From Bugula neritina (lineage: Eukaryota; Bryozoa; Gymnolaemata; Cheilostomatida; Bugulidae), in NCBI GenBank assembly GCA_964035545.1, contig OZ037765.1, positions 9,142,698 through 9,206,697 of the forward strand: a stretch of DNA of 64,000 bases, read 5' to 3'. Positions 27,278 to 37,510 of this stretch are shown here, piece by piece. Within the stretch, counting starts at the first letter, position 1. Each line of letters starts with the position of its first letter. Made by a program: the position numbers and the translations under genes. The notes below the pieces were generated by a model, which did not search any database, had not been told where the DNA came from, and worked only from the letters and a program-made list of their open reading frames with translations.

Positions 27278-30200
27278 TTAGAAATTTTCTTTGTTATACA
27301 CAAACTTGGCTCCATCAGTTGAACTGTGTTTGTTAGACATAGCATGCAAGGTGTCTGACAAGACGGCCGGACCACAGAAGAATACTCCTATACTTGTTTT
27401 TGGGTGATCTTGCGATGTCTTGGAAAATATCTGGTCCCAGTTTGGTCTTCCATAATTTGTCTTCTGCTGCAGTCCTGCACAAGTACATTTCAATTCCGAC
27501 TGTACACTAGTAAACTAGTGCTAGCAGGTCTGTTACTCATATGACATAATGGCTTGAGATGATGAAATATGTTTCATGTAACTAAAGCTTACACTTACTG
27601 CATGGATTAATGAACATGAAACGTTGAAACCTAACAGAATAGTACACTGTAAAGGTGAACTATTGCAGAGCAAGGGTCACAATATTATATCACGCCAGGT
27701 AGGAAAAACATTTATAAGTCTGCAATACTACAAAAAAGGTTCGTATATCTAGCTTGTACTTAGAATTAGATGTTGAAATCAATAGTATAATTATTAGATT
27801 TGTAACGACAAATTGGTGACTATATGGCATATAGCAATAAGGAATATAAGTTTTTAAAGTTACAGTATGCATAAAAAAACTTTCTTGCTTATATTTTAAA
27901 AGGTATTTTTTGAAAATTCACACAAGTTTGAACATAGTTGTGTAATCACATTAAAGCTATATGAAGCCATTACTTTTTCGCACATCTGTTTACCTGATCA
28001 TGCGCAAGTTTCTCTTCATGATACAAACCTCAAAGGCAAGCTTCTGTCTTAGAAAATTATATTATAAAGCTCAAATAGATATAATATAATGCTGATAAAA
28101 GAACGGATGGTTTTACAAAAAGGATTTCTAAGAAGTTGTATTAACTATTTTTTCAAATAATGATAATCTACTATATCAACATATGGGCAGTGAAGCGCAA
28201 CTGAGTCTAATATATACTGGAAGGATTCCAGGCACTATAGTACATAGAGGAGACAACAAATACCTGTAACTACGTCTACCTCTTCTTCTTCGTGCAGTGC
28301 TACATTTCTTGCAAAATTTGTATCCCAGCCTCTAGTAAGGAATATTTTATGAGTGAGAAAATCAGCACAATCTTTCTCATCCATCTGGTCTTCCAAATGA
28401 CCCAGCAAATCAGAGAACCTATGAAATAAAAAACTAATTTGATTCGTGGAAAAATTGATGCAATACTTATAAACGTTTTATCTAACATTCACCAAATTGC
28501 ACTAATGATGTTTTGTCCAGATAGCTGACTTGCGAATAGAGTTACCATTCAAAGGCATTTGTGTCTGGGCATATCCAATAGAAATAAACTTTCTTGAGCT
28601 TGCAGTTTCCAACGTTATTCTCCTTGCTCTGAATGTAGGTGTACCACATATGCTTCATTATTGAAGCAAATGGAGTGACCCCAATGCCAGCACCAACCAA
28701 TATGTCAACCTACATTTCAAATATTAACATTGTTTAGCATTGACAGTGTTATTATCAGTAAACTAGTAGCAGACATTATAAATGGGCATATGCTATAGTG
28801 TACTCATACAGCAGCACTGTAAAATGGTAGTAAATGTTTGCACTCTACTTGACTAATGCTTAGTTCCGACAATGCTGCGTTAATCAGTAGATAAAACCTA
28901 ATGTATCTAGGGCCTACGCTAACAAATCCCGATCCCAGTGACAATCAAAATTACTAGTGGAACTTTCATTATATACAGCAGTACACATCTGGATAACGTT
29001 TCACAGCCTAAATGATTGTCAAGCTGAGTGATTAAGAAATGATTCAGCTTATGACTCACTAATATTTGTTAAACTTTTTTTGGATTTTGTGATCTAAACC
29101 CCAGAAGATGTCAACCACAAGTTTAGTCCAACTTTTAAAACGCTTTCACTCTACATGAGTGTTTAAAAATGGAATAAGTATACAATGTGGGTAATGACCT
29201 CGTACTGGTCCCAATCTTCACTGGCAGTTCCAAATGGACCATCAACTGCTAACAGAGGCATTTTTGATGGATCTTGAAACTCTTGTTCGTCAGCACCGAT
29301 AGCTTTAGCTAAAGCTTCTGTCCAATCCCCTGTTTAAACATCAGGTTAACATAATAATTAATCTACGACAAATATCATGCAAATAATAAGCGTCAAGCAA
29401 AATGAAGACAACTATCTCTATTAGAACTCTAAGAATAAATTGACCCTTTCAAATGCTCCTTTTGCTTTATTTTTAACTTGAAATTATTTCCCCTATCAGA
29501 AGATTTCCTTTGACCTTGTTATTACCATCAATATACGATGTATTTGTAATGAAGTTCCTTCCATGGTCATGAAAGTGGAAAAAAGAACCTAGTAAACTAT
29601 AGCCAAGTGTGATATCCAACAACTTCTTGACAAAGTTAGAGCAGCACAACATCTACACAATACTAATATTGAGTGATGATCTTTACACATATACATACTA
29701 AAGGGTAGAGACCAAAAGATACTTTGACAACAACTTGCACTAATAATAGAAATATGTCAATTTTTCACGCAAATAGTTTTACAAGTACATCAACTGTAAT
29801 TCAACTTTAATCTGCAGGCCTGCTACAAATTTGCCTTGTATATGTCATAAGCATATATTAAAAGAAAAAGCACACATATTGTATGAGTATATCTGTACAC
29901 AAAGATCGAGGGCTGGATAAAGCACACTACATACCAACTATCCTAATATGTACACTGAAGTAGTCCTCTTCAGGTGATGACGTGAGAGTAAAAGGATGCC
30001 ATTCAGTTCTAGAGATGGAGGGGCATTTGATAAATATGTACTGACCAGCCTCCATACTGAACCCATCTTTCTGCATTTGTAGTTCAATCACTTTAGATGG
30101 ATGCTTCACTGCCTAGACATTAGTAATTTATATTCATGTATTAATAACATTCAGCCAACATTTTATCATCTGATGATCATTGTAAAACACCAGAAAAATT

Positions 30201-31264
30201 TCCAACTGCTTGTAATTTAATTATTAGATCAATTTTAGCAAGAAAAAACGACATTTTTATACAAACTCAATTAGCTGAATCATATATAAACACTCATTAT
30301 ATGGCAACTTACTTTAGAAATGGTAACTTTTTGGAAACTTCTGGCAACCCTGATAAGTCGTTCTATAATGTACAAAACTATTGGTCCAATGATCCAAAAG
30401 TAAGTGCTGGGTGTATTGGACTGAAATTCTGGTAACGGACATTTAGGCTCTACCAGCACGCCATTTTCAACTCGGCCCCAATCACTGAACTTGTCACCAC
30501 AGTACAGCACATCATGACTCGCATCTTGAGAACGAACAACACCCCTTAGTCCATGAACCAGTACAAAAGCAAAGAAGATCACAAAAATGTGATGAGTGAA
30601 CCAAAATATCTCAAAATAAGATCTTCGAATAAACTCTGTTGCAGAAAACACTATAACAATCAGGGTGAGAGTGATTATAATCCCCGAGACAGCTGGAAAA
30701 ATCTGGAATGCTTCGAGTACACTGTGACTATTTCTATTACATACTGGATTCACCCAAGCCGTAGCATTTGCCAAGACGGGACAACGCCCAGTTCCTAGAG
30801 AGCTCAGTTGGTAAGCAGAAACGTTACCAACTGAAATACCAGTATTAGACGACTGAGCAGCAACGTACTGTTCAACATTATAGCAGTGTGCCACTGTGTG
30901 AATAGTTGTCCAGAAACAAATAGCATACGCTGACAGTTTATGGAAGCTGATGTTTTCATCCAACAACCGTCTTAAAGATCGAAGACAGCATTTGCAAAGA
31001 TATCTTCGAGTAAATGACAACAGGTTCCTACACACCGGCAATAATATCAGCATACAGTTAAAATTCAAACAGTTCGCCGGAGCTCGAGCAAACGCTAATC
31101 CAAATCCCAGAATCCTTCGAGTATAAGCAAACATTGGATCCGTATGAAAATAATAAAAATAGTAGCCAAATAGTCCTGCTTGAATTCCAGCCCATACAAA
31201 TAGAGCTATCCAAGATGGAACTTCATTCTTCAGTACTCCCATTTTGAGGTCAAGCTTAGAGATC
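27278..31264 (-). CDS. NOX2: NOX2-type (gp91phox-like) NADPH oxidase catalytic subunit
   Basis: Predicted 584 aa (human NOX2 is 570). Minus-strand exons: 31264-30313 (22 bases of leader, ATG at 31242-31240), 30112-29935, 29329-29199, 28709-28546, 28418-28264, 27474-27278; all phases agree. It transfers electrons from NADPH via FAD and two hemes across the membrane to oxygen. Six membrane segments are visible. Heme-ligand histidines are His101, His115, His217 and His230, with the family's 14- and 13-residue spacings. The FAD motif HPFTLTS, NADPH motifs GAGIGVTPF and FCGP, and the terminal NKENF are all present. There are no EF-hands, so it belongs to the NOX1-4 class rather than NOX5/DUOX. Asn-X-Thr/Ser sites lie in extracellular loops. 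A splice acceptor just before the ATG shows there is an upstream non-coding exon that I could not place. The first 310 codons lie in one exon. Confidence 0.96.
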
Positions 31265-33170
31265 CTATGAAAACAAATTGCAATTCGTATCACCTAATGT
31301 CTACTGAATAAACGTTTAATTGTAGCTATTTATCTAGTGTTGAAGATTCACACCATAAGAATTAAGCTTATTATATATAACAATGCTTTTTTTTACTGAA
31401 GCCATGCAATATGATTCCAGTTCATCCAATTGAATTTATTCCATTAGTTTTCACATGACTGGAGCTACACTATCAAATTACTTCAATACAATCATACATG
31501 TGTGTCAGCCATTATTACTTCATGATGCCAGTTAATGCCCTACTAACAAGTAGATAACGGCAGAGATGCTGTGTAAGCATATTATTCATTTAATTATATT
31601 GTCACTAATTTAAGCACCTCATCAGATTTCAAATGAGTCATAACTGCACTGAGATTATAAAACTATCTCTAAAATGTTATGGCAGGATCTAGCTGAAATG
31701 TTTCCAGAAATCTACTTGGATATTTTATGATAAACAACTCATATAACTACAAAAACACAGCATGGTTTGTAAAAAAAATTGACTTGAATTCAGTTAGAAA
31801 AGTAAAATACTCATACAAGGCCTTTAGGAGAAGAAAACTCCTAACATACTTTAATACATTTTAATATACATCACAACCTTGCATTTATTTTAAAAGCATC
31901 AGTGTAGTGGCAAAAAGTTATTAATGCCTTGAATTTCTTATAAAGAGTACAATGCTTTAAATTACCTCAACTCAAAACTTGAACTTTGTAATGTTTAACA
32001 ATAAAAGCGAGTTGTAAGTTACATAAAATTACTTTGCAACAGGATTTTGAATGCCATACTTTTTTTCTGAAACACATGCTTTACAAATCTTTCTTGAACG
32101 TCAACTTGACTCCATAAAGTGAAGTATATGTAATACTGTAATGATCAAACATATATAAGTTGTAAAATTTAATAGAAAATTGGCAAGTTGAAGCTTTGAA
32201 CTATCCAGTTTCAGCATACTGAAAACTTTTGCCTAGACCCGAGTCCTGACTCGATTTGCTGCAACTTTGATCCAACAATAATATATCAAAATTATAAATA
32301 ATACTACTAAATAATAACATTAAAATAATGATAGTACTAATCAATTAATAAGGACATAAGAACAATAATCATTATTAATAATTATCATAATTCATAAGTG
32401 ACAACAAAAAAAATCTTGTGGATTTCAACATGGACAGAGATATCATAGCCAAGAGCCTTAATACTGTGGTAGTTGACAAGAGTAACACATAAACAATGAT
32501 CATTGATATAGCTGCCCCTGTCTACATGGTGAGTGAGAATAACTCAAAGAAAACATACCAGCATCTAGCATTAGAGCTCATGTGAACTTGGAAAACTACA
32601 ACAAGTCATCCTAATAGTAAATGAATGATACTACTTGAGATAGCTGAGGAAAATTATACATTGATTAAAGAGACAGCCCTACTAGAATTAACTCACAAAT
32701 TTCCTCTCCATCCCAGATTAGTAGAACTACTACTATGTCAATAGGAGCAGATCATGACATCAAAAAAGCTGTGATACAAACAAAGATCATAACAATCATA
32801 GTCATGATGATCATATGCATTACAACCTAATGAAGCTTGGTTAACATCAGGAGATTACACAAGCAAATATCTGTGATACAACTAATCATAATAACAATAA
32901 CTTAATAAGTCAATAACACTAATAATAATAACACTAAATATTATCACTTATAAGCATGAACGAATAGAACAAATTAAAAGTACTAATTGCATCATTATAT
33001 TAATATTATAACCTAAAATCACAGTATCAGTATGATACTAAGTATGAGAAATTTACATTTAGTAATGTGACAATTATTATTTGTGCAAAAATAATATTGA
33101 AACTAATAGTAATACTTGTGTCAATAGCAATCATTGAGTTTATCAATTTATTATCACCAAGTTTGTGATG
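31265..33170. other. Gap between oxidase coding exon 1 and the retrotransposon
   Basis: No coding exon is recognised. It may contain part of a first intron of the oxidase, because a 3' splice site precedes its ATG exon. From about 32270 to 33165 the DNA becomes a degenerate mixture of ATA, AAT, ATC and ACT triplets without a fixed repeat unit. Confidence 0.5.
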
Positions 33171-33175
33171 AGCAT
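33171..33175. repeat. Target-site duplication, left copy (AGCAT)
   Basis: AGCAT directly abuts the LTR terminus TG at 33176 and matches 37506-37510, the length expected for Ty3/gypsy integrase. Confidence 0.9.
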
Positions 33176-33407
33176 TGTTTTATGTTGATTTGTGATATTA
33201 TTTCAGCTATCGTGAAAAGACAGAACGTGCTCGAGTTAGTTGATAAACGTAAGAGGCCGAAGCCGTGATTTATTACCACAATATATATACACGAAAATAC
33301 TAAAACTATTACAATAAGTGATACAATTAATTATTAAGATTATGACAAAAAATAGTAAAATAATAAAATAACAAATTAGAAATAAATGTTTACATGAACA
33401 CCGAACA
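33176..33407 (-). repeat. 3' LTR of the Ty3/gypsy element
   Basis: 232 bp, identical to 37274-37505 (constant offset 4098). In sense it starts TGTTCGG and ends AAAACA. It carries the same TATA-like run and AATAAA (33274-33269) as the other copy. Confidence 0.97.
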
Positions 33408-33420
33408 TCTCCCACAGAAT
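33408..33420 (-). other. Polypurine tract of the Ty3/gypsy element
   Basis: In sense the bases just before the 3' LTR are TTCTGTGGGAGA followed by the LTR start TGTTCGG. A G-rich purine run at this place primes plus-strand DNA synthesis in LTR elements. Confidence 0.7.
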
Positions 33421-33448
33421 AGAAAAAAGCTATTTAGATATGATTGTT

Positions 33449-36400
33449 TTAAGAGGGCACATAGTCTGCCATCCAACTAGGTGGCTTCCGTTCTCTGGTT
33501 GAACGTCTTAGATTGTCGCTATGATTGGCGCTCTCGGTGGTGTCAACCTGGGTACTACTAGCATTTTGTTTAGGATCCTTTGGTGTCTCAGGACTCGCTG
33601 GCTCCGTGACGAGTGGTCTGATGTCTCGCCGGTTTCTCCGAAAGAGGTTGTTGTTAAGTTGTATGGCATAGGCTCTGCTACTCAATTGTTTGTTAATTTG
33701 CGCCTCCTGCCATTTTCTCCGGTGCTGACTCCAGTCTCGAACCAAAACTGGTTGCCCTTCTTTCAGCACTGCCAAATCTCTTGCACCGTCATTGCATCTC
33801 TGCTGCAGTTTTTCATTGCGGCCCTGCTTTTCCCACCAACCTTGGTTGTTCTCTGTTTCTGGCTGAACTTGTGGGAGTACTGACCTGGTGGGTCTTCCGA
33901 TAAGTTGCTGAATTGGGCTGGCCGTCAGGCCTTCTTTGGTGGTGTTGAGATGTTCCAGTAACGCAAGTTCGGGCTCTTCACATCTGCGGAGTATACGTTT
34001 GGCTATCTTCACAGCAGACTCTGCCTTCCCATTGGACTGAGGATGATATGGAGAGCTGGTGGTGTGTGTGAAATTCCATGATTGGCTGAAAGTGGAAAAC
34101 TGGTGCGAGGTAAACTGTGGTCCGTTGTCAGTGTGAACCTGTCTGGGTATTCCCAGGCGTCCAAAACAGCGCTTTATGGAGTTGATAACAGCCTCTGCTG
34201 TTTGGTTGTCCAGTCGGTCATATTCAAGGTAGTCAGTCGTATAGTCAACAATAGTAATGTAGTGAGTGTGATTGTATTCAAACAAGTCAATTCCTACTTT
34301 GGTCCAGGGTTGTTGGGGAACTGTGTGGAGTAAAAGTGTTTCCTTCTGTTGCCGGGGAGCATCCAGTTGACATTGTCGACAGTTAGCAATATTGTTTTTG
34401 ATGTCATTGGTGATGCCAAGCCAAAACACTGTGTGGCGGGCACGTCTTAGTGTGGAGTTAATCCCATTATGGCCGGTGTGAAGTAGTTGGAGAAACTTTC
34501 TCTGGAGTGTCTTTGGAATAATGGCTCGTAGTCCTTTGTAAACAATGCCATTGTCAATAGATAGTTCGTCCTGAAAGTGTTTGTACTTGTCGTGAGTTGT
34601 GCAGTTGGCAATGTTCCAGTCATGTTTAATAAGGTTTGTCAGTGTCATAAGTTCATTGTCCTGTGCAGTAGCAGTCCTAATGTTGTCAATTAAGTCGTCA
34701 CAAACAGGAGCATCATTATTTTGAGAGTCAATGTGAAAAATGTGTTCTGGTAGTTGTTGATAGTTGGGGGAGTCAAAGTATGAGTCTCTTGAGAGTAAGT
34801 CAGCCGTGATCTGTTCAGCACCCTTTTGCCAAGTTACCTTAATGTTGGGGTATCTTTGTAAGTGAAGAAGCATAGCCTGCAACCTCCGAGATGCCTTATG
34901 AATGGATTTCCTGAAAATAGATACAAGGGGTTTGTGGTCAGTTTGGATAGTGACAGCATGGTGACCAAAGATATACTGGTCAAAGCGTTCAGTGCCAAAC
35001 ACTATGGCAAGGCACTCAAGCTCTAGTGGCACATAGTTCTGTTCCGATTTTGTTAAACTGCGAGATGCATATGCTACAGGCTTGCCTCCTTGCATGAGTG
35101 TTGCACCCACACCAGCATTTGAAGCGTCAGTTTGTATAGTTACTGGCTTGTTGCAGTCAAAGTATTGTAGAGTTTCTGAGTCAGTTAGTAAGGTCTTCAG
35201 TCTATTAAAAGCGTTCATTTGGTCGTCAGTCCAGTGAAAGTCTTGAGCATTGTCTTGTGTCAGTAAACGTCGTAATGGTTCAGATTCCGATGCTAGGTTG
35301 CTAATAAATTTTGACATGTATGTGATGTGACCAAGGAATCGTTTTACTCCCTGTGGAGATGAGGGAGGTTTCATCTTAAGAATGGCTTTTACTTTGTTAG
35401 GATCTGGTTTAAGTCCATTAGTTGTCAGTATGTGTCCAATGTAAGGTAGTTCGTCCTGAAGGAAGCGGGATTTTTCCTTGTTCAGTCTCAGTCCTGTCTG
35501 TCGAGCACGTTTGAAGAGCGCTTCAAGGTTTCTATCATGCTCTTTCCTTGTGCTTCCAAAAATTAGGATGTCATCTGCAACTATGGTGATGCCATCAAGA
35601 CCAGCAAGATTTTCCGTGAGCCTTCTCTGAAACTCCTCCGGCGCTGATGCAATTCCAAAGGGTAGCCTTAGGTACTTGTACTTTCCTATGGGAGTCCAGA
35701 AAGTTGTCAAGTCTGTAGATTCCTCAGCTAGGGGAATTTGATAGAAACCTTCTTTGGCGTCACACAAGGAGAAAAACTTGGCACCGTTGAGTTGTGGCAA
35801 AACATCTTCCAATGTTGGCATGACAGCGTGGTTTCGTTTAATTGCTTGATTGAGATTTTGCGGATCTATGCAGATGCGTATCTTTCCATTAGGCTTGCGC
35901 ACTGGTTGTAGATGGCTTATCCAGTCTGTAGGTGCTTCTACCTTAGCGATAATTTGACGTTGTTCTAGTTCAAGAATAGTCTTGATGAGATCTGATTTCA
36001 TCGACAAGGGCACCTTCCGCGGTCGGACTTGCACTGGTACAGCTTCAGGTCTTAGCTCTATCCTATATTCCTGTTCAAACTTTCCAAGTCCGGTAAATAT
36101 GTCATCAAAGTTAGTCAGTAAAGTCTGAAGGTCTGGGTCAGTAGTGGCAAAGTTTACATTCTCGCTTTTGGTGCTGGGCATTTGTAATAAATCCAGGTGC
36201 AAACATGATTTCCATGACAGCAAGCTATGTTGGGTGGTTTCCACAACTAGGAATTTTAATGTAGTGTAACATCCTTGCTTGTTTAGTATCTGTATCCGTG
36301 TCCACCCTAGTGGTGCACACTTGCTCTGGTCATATAAAGTTAGTACAGTATCAGTCGGTGTAAGTTTCGGTCTACCTAGCTTGTCGTAGTCGATCGTATT

Positions 36401-37273
36401 CAAAGTATTGCATGATGCACCAGTGTCAAGTTGGAATTCAATGTCATAAATAGTATCTGCTTGCTTAGCAGTGAGCATCGCTAATAATTTACGATCTCGT
36501 ACAGTAGTGGAGATAGTACTTACATGTTGAGAGTCACTGTCTGAAGAGTAATTCCAGGTGACTTGATTGGCTGTTTCGGTTGAGTCGCGATAATGATGCA
36601 TGCGTGACCTGCAGTATGTAGCAAAGTGGTTAAATTTCTTGCAATGATTGCACTGTTTCCCATATGCTGGGCATGCTCGAGGTGGGTGATTGCCTCCACA
36701 GTTTCCACACCTAGAAGCACCAACTGATTTTCTGACGTTGGGCTGAGAGTGAGTGTGTGAAAGTTGTCCTCTGTGTTTATCAGTGTTACGAGTGTCATTA
36801 GAGTGATATTGATGAGTCGGAGGTCTATGTTTTACCAAGTTCACTTGTTCGAGTCCATATGTGTTATCCTTAGTCATAGTCTTGTAGTCAATAGCCGATG
36901 CTTCTTCTCGTCTGCAGAGTTCAATTGCTTTGTCAAAGTCAGTCAAGTCAAACAGTTTCTTTCTAATCTTGTCACTTTCAATTCCCAGTATCAGTGCTTG
37001 TAGTATCAGTCGGTTGTACATGTTTTTTAAGTCACATAGTCCTGCAATGGTATGTAGTTCAGTCAAAAATTCGTCAATAGTTCTATTTCCTTGCTTACAA
37101 GTCAGTAGTGAGTGAGTTTTAGCCACTAAGTTTATTCTTGGTTTGCAGTAGTCATCAAACTGCGTCACAACTTTGTCATAGTCAGTTTTGTCATTGTTGT
37201 CAGTCCAGTTGAAAGAGTCGTATATTTGGTTGCCTCGGCGACCGATAGTTCTAAGTAGGTATGCAGGGCACCA
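33449..37273 (-). CDS. Gag-Pol polyprotein of Ty3/gypsy element, gag N terminus missing
   Basis: A single frame runs to stop 33451-33449. In numbering from the GTG codon at 37168 (1239 residues) I see zinc knuckles CX2CX3HX4C (154-166) and CX2CX4HX4C (173-186), protease DTG (248-250), reverse transcriptase with Asp470 and an ADD box (531-533, preceded by Val rather than Tyr), RNase H with Asp681, integrase zinc site His897/His900/Cys930/Cys933, and DDE triad Asp961, Asp1014, Glu1050 (35 residues between the last two). Gag and pol are in one frame, with no frameshift. The gag-like frame continues upstream through 37168 to the LTR edge and on to a stop at 37303-37301 within the LTR with no Met; the first in-frame ATG is at 37021. 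The gag start is therefore lost, and this copy looks unable to make full Gag. Confidence 0.93.
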   Translation of the reverse strand, partial: WCPAYLLRTIGRRGNQIYDSFNWTDNNDKTDYDKVVTQFDDYCKPRINLVAKTHSLLTCKQGNRTIDEFLTELHTIAGLCDLKNMYNRLILQALILGIESDKIRKKLFDLTDFDKAIELCRREEASAIDYKTMTKDNTYGLEQVNLVKHRPPTHQYHSNDTRNTDKHRGQLSHTHSQPNVRKSVGASRCGNCGGNHPPRACPAYGKQCNHCKKFNHFATYCRSRMHHYRDSTETANQVTWNYSSDSDSQHVSTISTTVRDRKLLAMLTAKQADTIYDIEFQLDTGASCNTLNTIDYDKLGRPKLTPTDTVLTLYDQSKCAPLGWTRIQILNKQGCYTTLKFLVVETTQHSLLSWKSCLHLDLLQMPSTKSENVNFATTDPDLQTLLTNFDDIFTGLGKFEQEYRIELRPEAVPVQVRPRKVPLSMKSDLIKTILELEQRQIIAKVEAPTDWISHLQPVRKPNGKIRICIDPQNLNQAIKRNHAVMPTLEDVLPQLNGAKFFSLCDAKEGFYQIPLAEESTDLTTFWTPIGKYKYLRLPFGIASAPEEFQRRLTENLAGLDGITIVADDILIFGSTRKEHDRNLEALFKRARQTGLRLNKEKSRFLQDELPYIGHILTTNGLKPDPNKVKAILKMKPPSSPQGVKRFLGHITYMSKFISNLASESEPLRRLLTQDNAQDFHWTDDQMNAFNRLKTLLTDSETLQYFDCNKPVTIQTDASNAGVGATLMQGGKPVAYASRSLTKSEQNYVPLELECLAIVFGTERFDQYIFGHHAVTIQTDHKPLVSIFRKSIHKASRRLQAMLLHLQRYPNIKVTWQKGAEQITADLLSRDSYFDSPNYQQLPEHIFHIDSQNNDAPVCDDLIDNIRTATAQDNELMTLTNLIKHDWNIANCTTHDKYKHFQDELSIDNGIVYKGLRAIIPKTLQRKFLQLLHTGHNGINSTLRRARHTVFWLGITNDIKNNIANCRQCQLDAPRQQKETLLLHTVPQQPWTKVGIDLFEYNHTHYITIVDYTTDYLEYDRLDNQTAEAVINSIKRCFGRLGIPRQVHTDNGPQFTSHQFSTFSQSWNFTHTTSSPYHPQSNGKAESAVKIAKRILRRCEEPELALLEHLNTTKEGLTASPIQQLIGRPTRSVLPQVQPETENNQGWWEKQGRNEKLQQRCNDGARDLAVLKEGQPVLVRDWSQHRRKWQEAQINKQLSSRAYAIQLNNNLFRRNRRDIRPLVTEPASPETPKDPKQNASSTQVDTTESANHSDNLRRSTRERKPPSWMADYVPS

Positions 37274-37505
37274 TGTTTTATGTTGATTTGTGATATTATT
37301 TCAGCTATCGTGAAAAGACAGAACGTGCTCGAGTTAGTTGATAAACGTAAGAGGCCGAAGCCGTGATTTATTACCACAATATATATACACGAAAATACTA
37401 AAACTATTACAATAAGTGATACAATTAATTATTAAGATTATGACAAAAAATAGTAAAATAATAAAATAACAAATTAGAAATAAATGTTTACATGAACACC
37501 GAACA
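37274..37505 (-). repeat. 5' LTR of the Ty3/gypsy element
   Basis: 232 bp. Read in sense (minus), a TATATATA run lies at about 37388-37379, followed within about 15 bases by AATAAA (37372-37367). These are candidate promoter and polyadenylation signals of the LTR. Internal DNA starts immediately at 37273. Confidence 0.97.
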
Positions 37506-37510
37506 AGCAT
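37506..37510. repeat. Target-site duplication, right copy (AGCAT)
   Basis: AGCAT directly follows the LTR terminus CA at 37505 and matches 33171-33175. Confidence 0.9.

Larger units (their letters stand above)
33171..37510 (-). mobile_element. Full-length Ty3/gypsy LTR retrotransposon (recent insertion)
   Basis: The element spans 33176-37505 (4330 bp) and is transcribed on the minus strand. It has two 232-bp LTRs that I find identical base for base, TG...CA ends, and a 5-bp duplication AGCAT at 33171-33175 and 37506-37510. Inside is one gag-pol frame ordered CCHC knuckles, protease, reverse transcriptase, RNase H, integrase; that order is diagnostic of Ty3/gypsy. A polypurine tract precedes the 3' LTR. 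No env frame and no clear chromodomain are seen. The 5' leader is missing: gag codons begin right at the LTR edge. Confidence 0.97.

Noticed and set aside
33521-34333. Plus-strand open frames of 120 and 83 codons across the retroelement
   Set aside because: They are antisense shadows of the integrase and C-terminal pol region.
37165-37377. Minus-strand 70-codon frame starting inside the LTR and overlapping the start of the gag frame
   Set aside because: It is the shifted reading of the same gag DNA; the in-frame gag sequence is recognisable in the other frame, so I do not treat this as a leader peptide.
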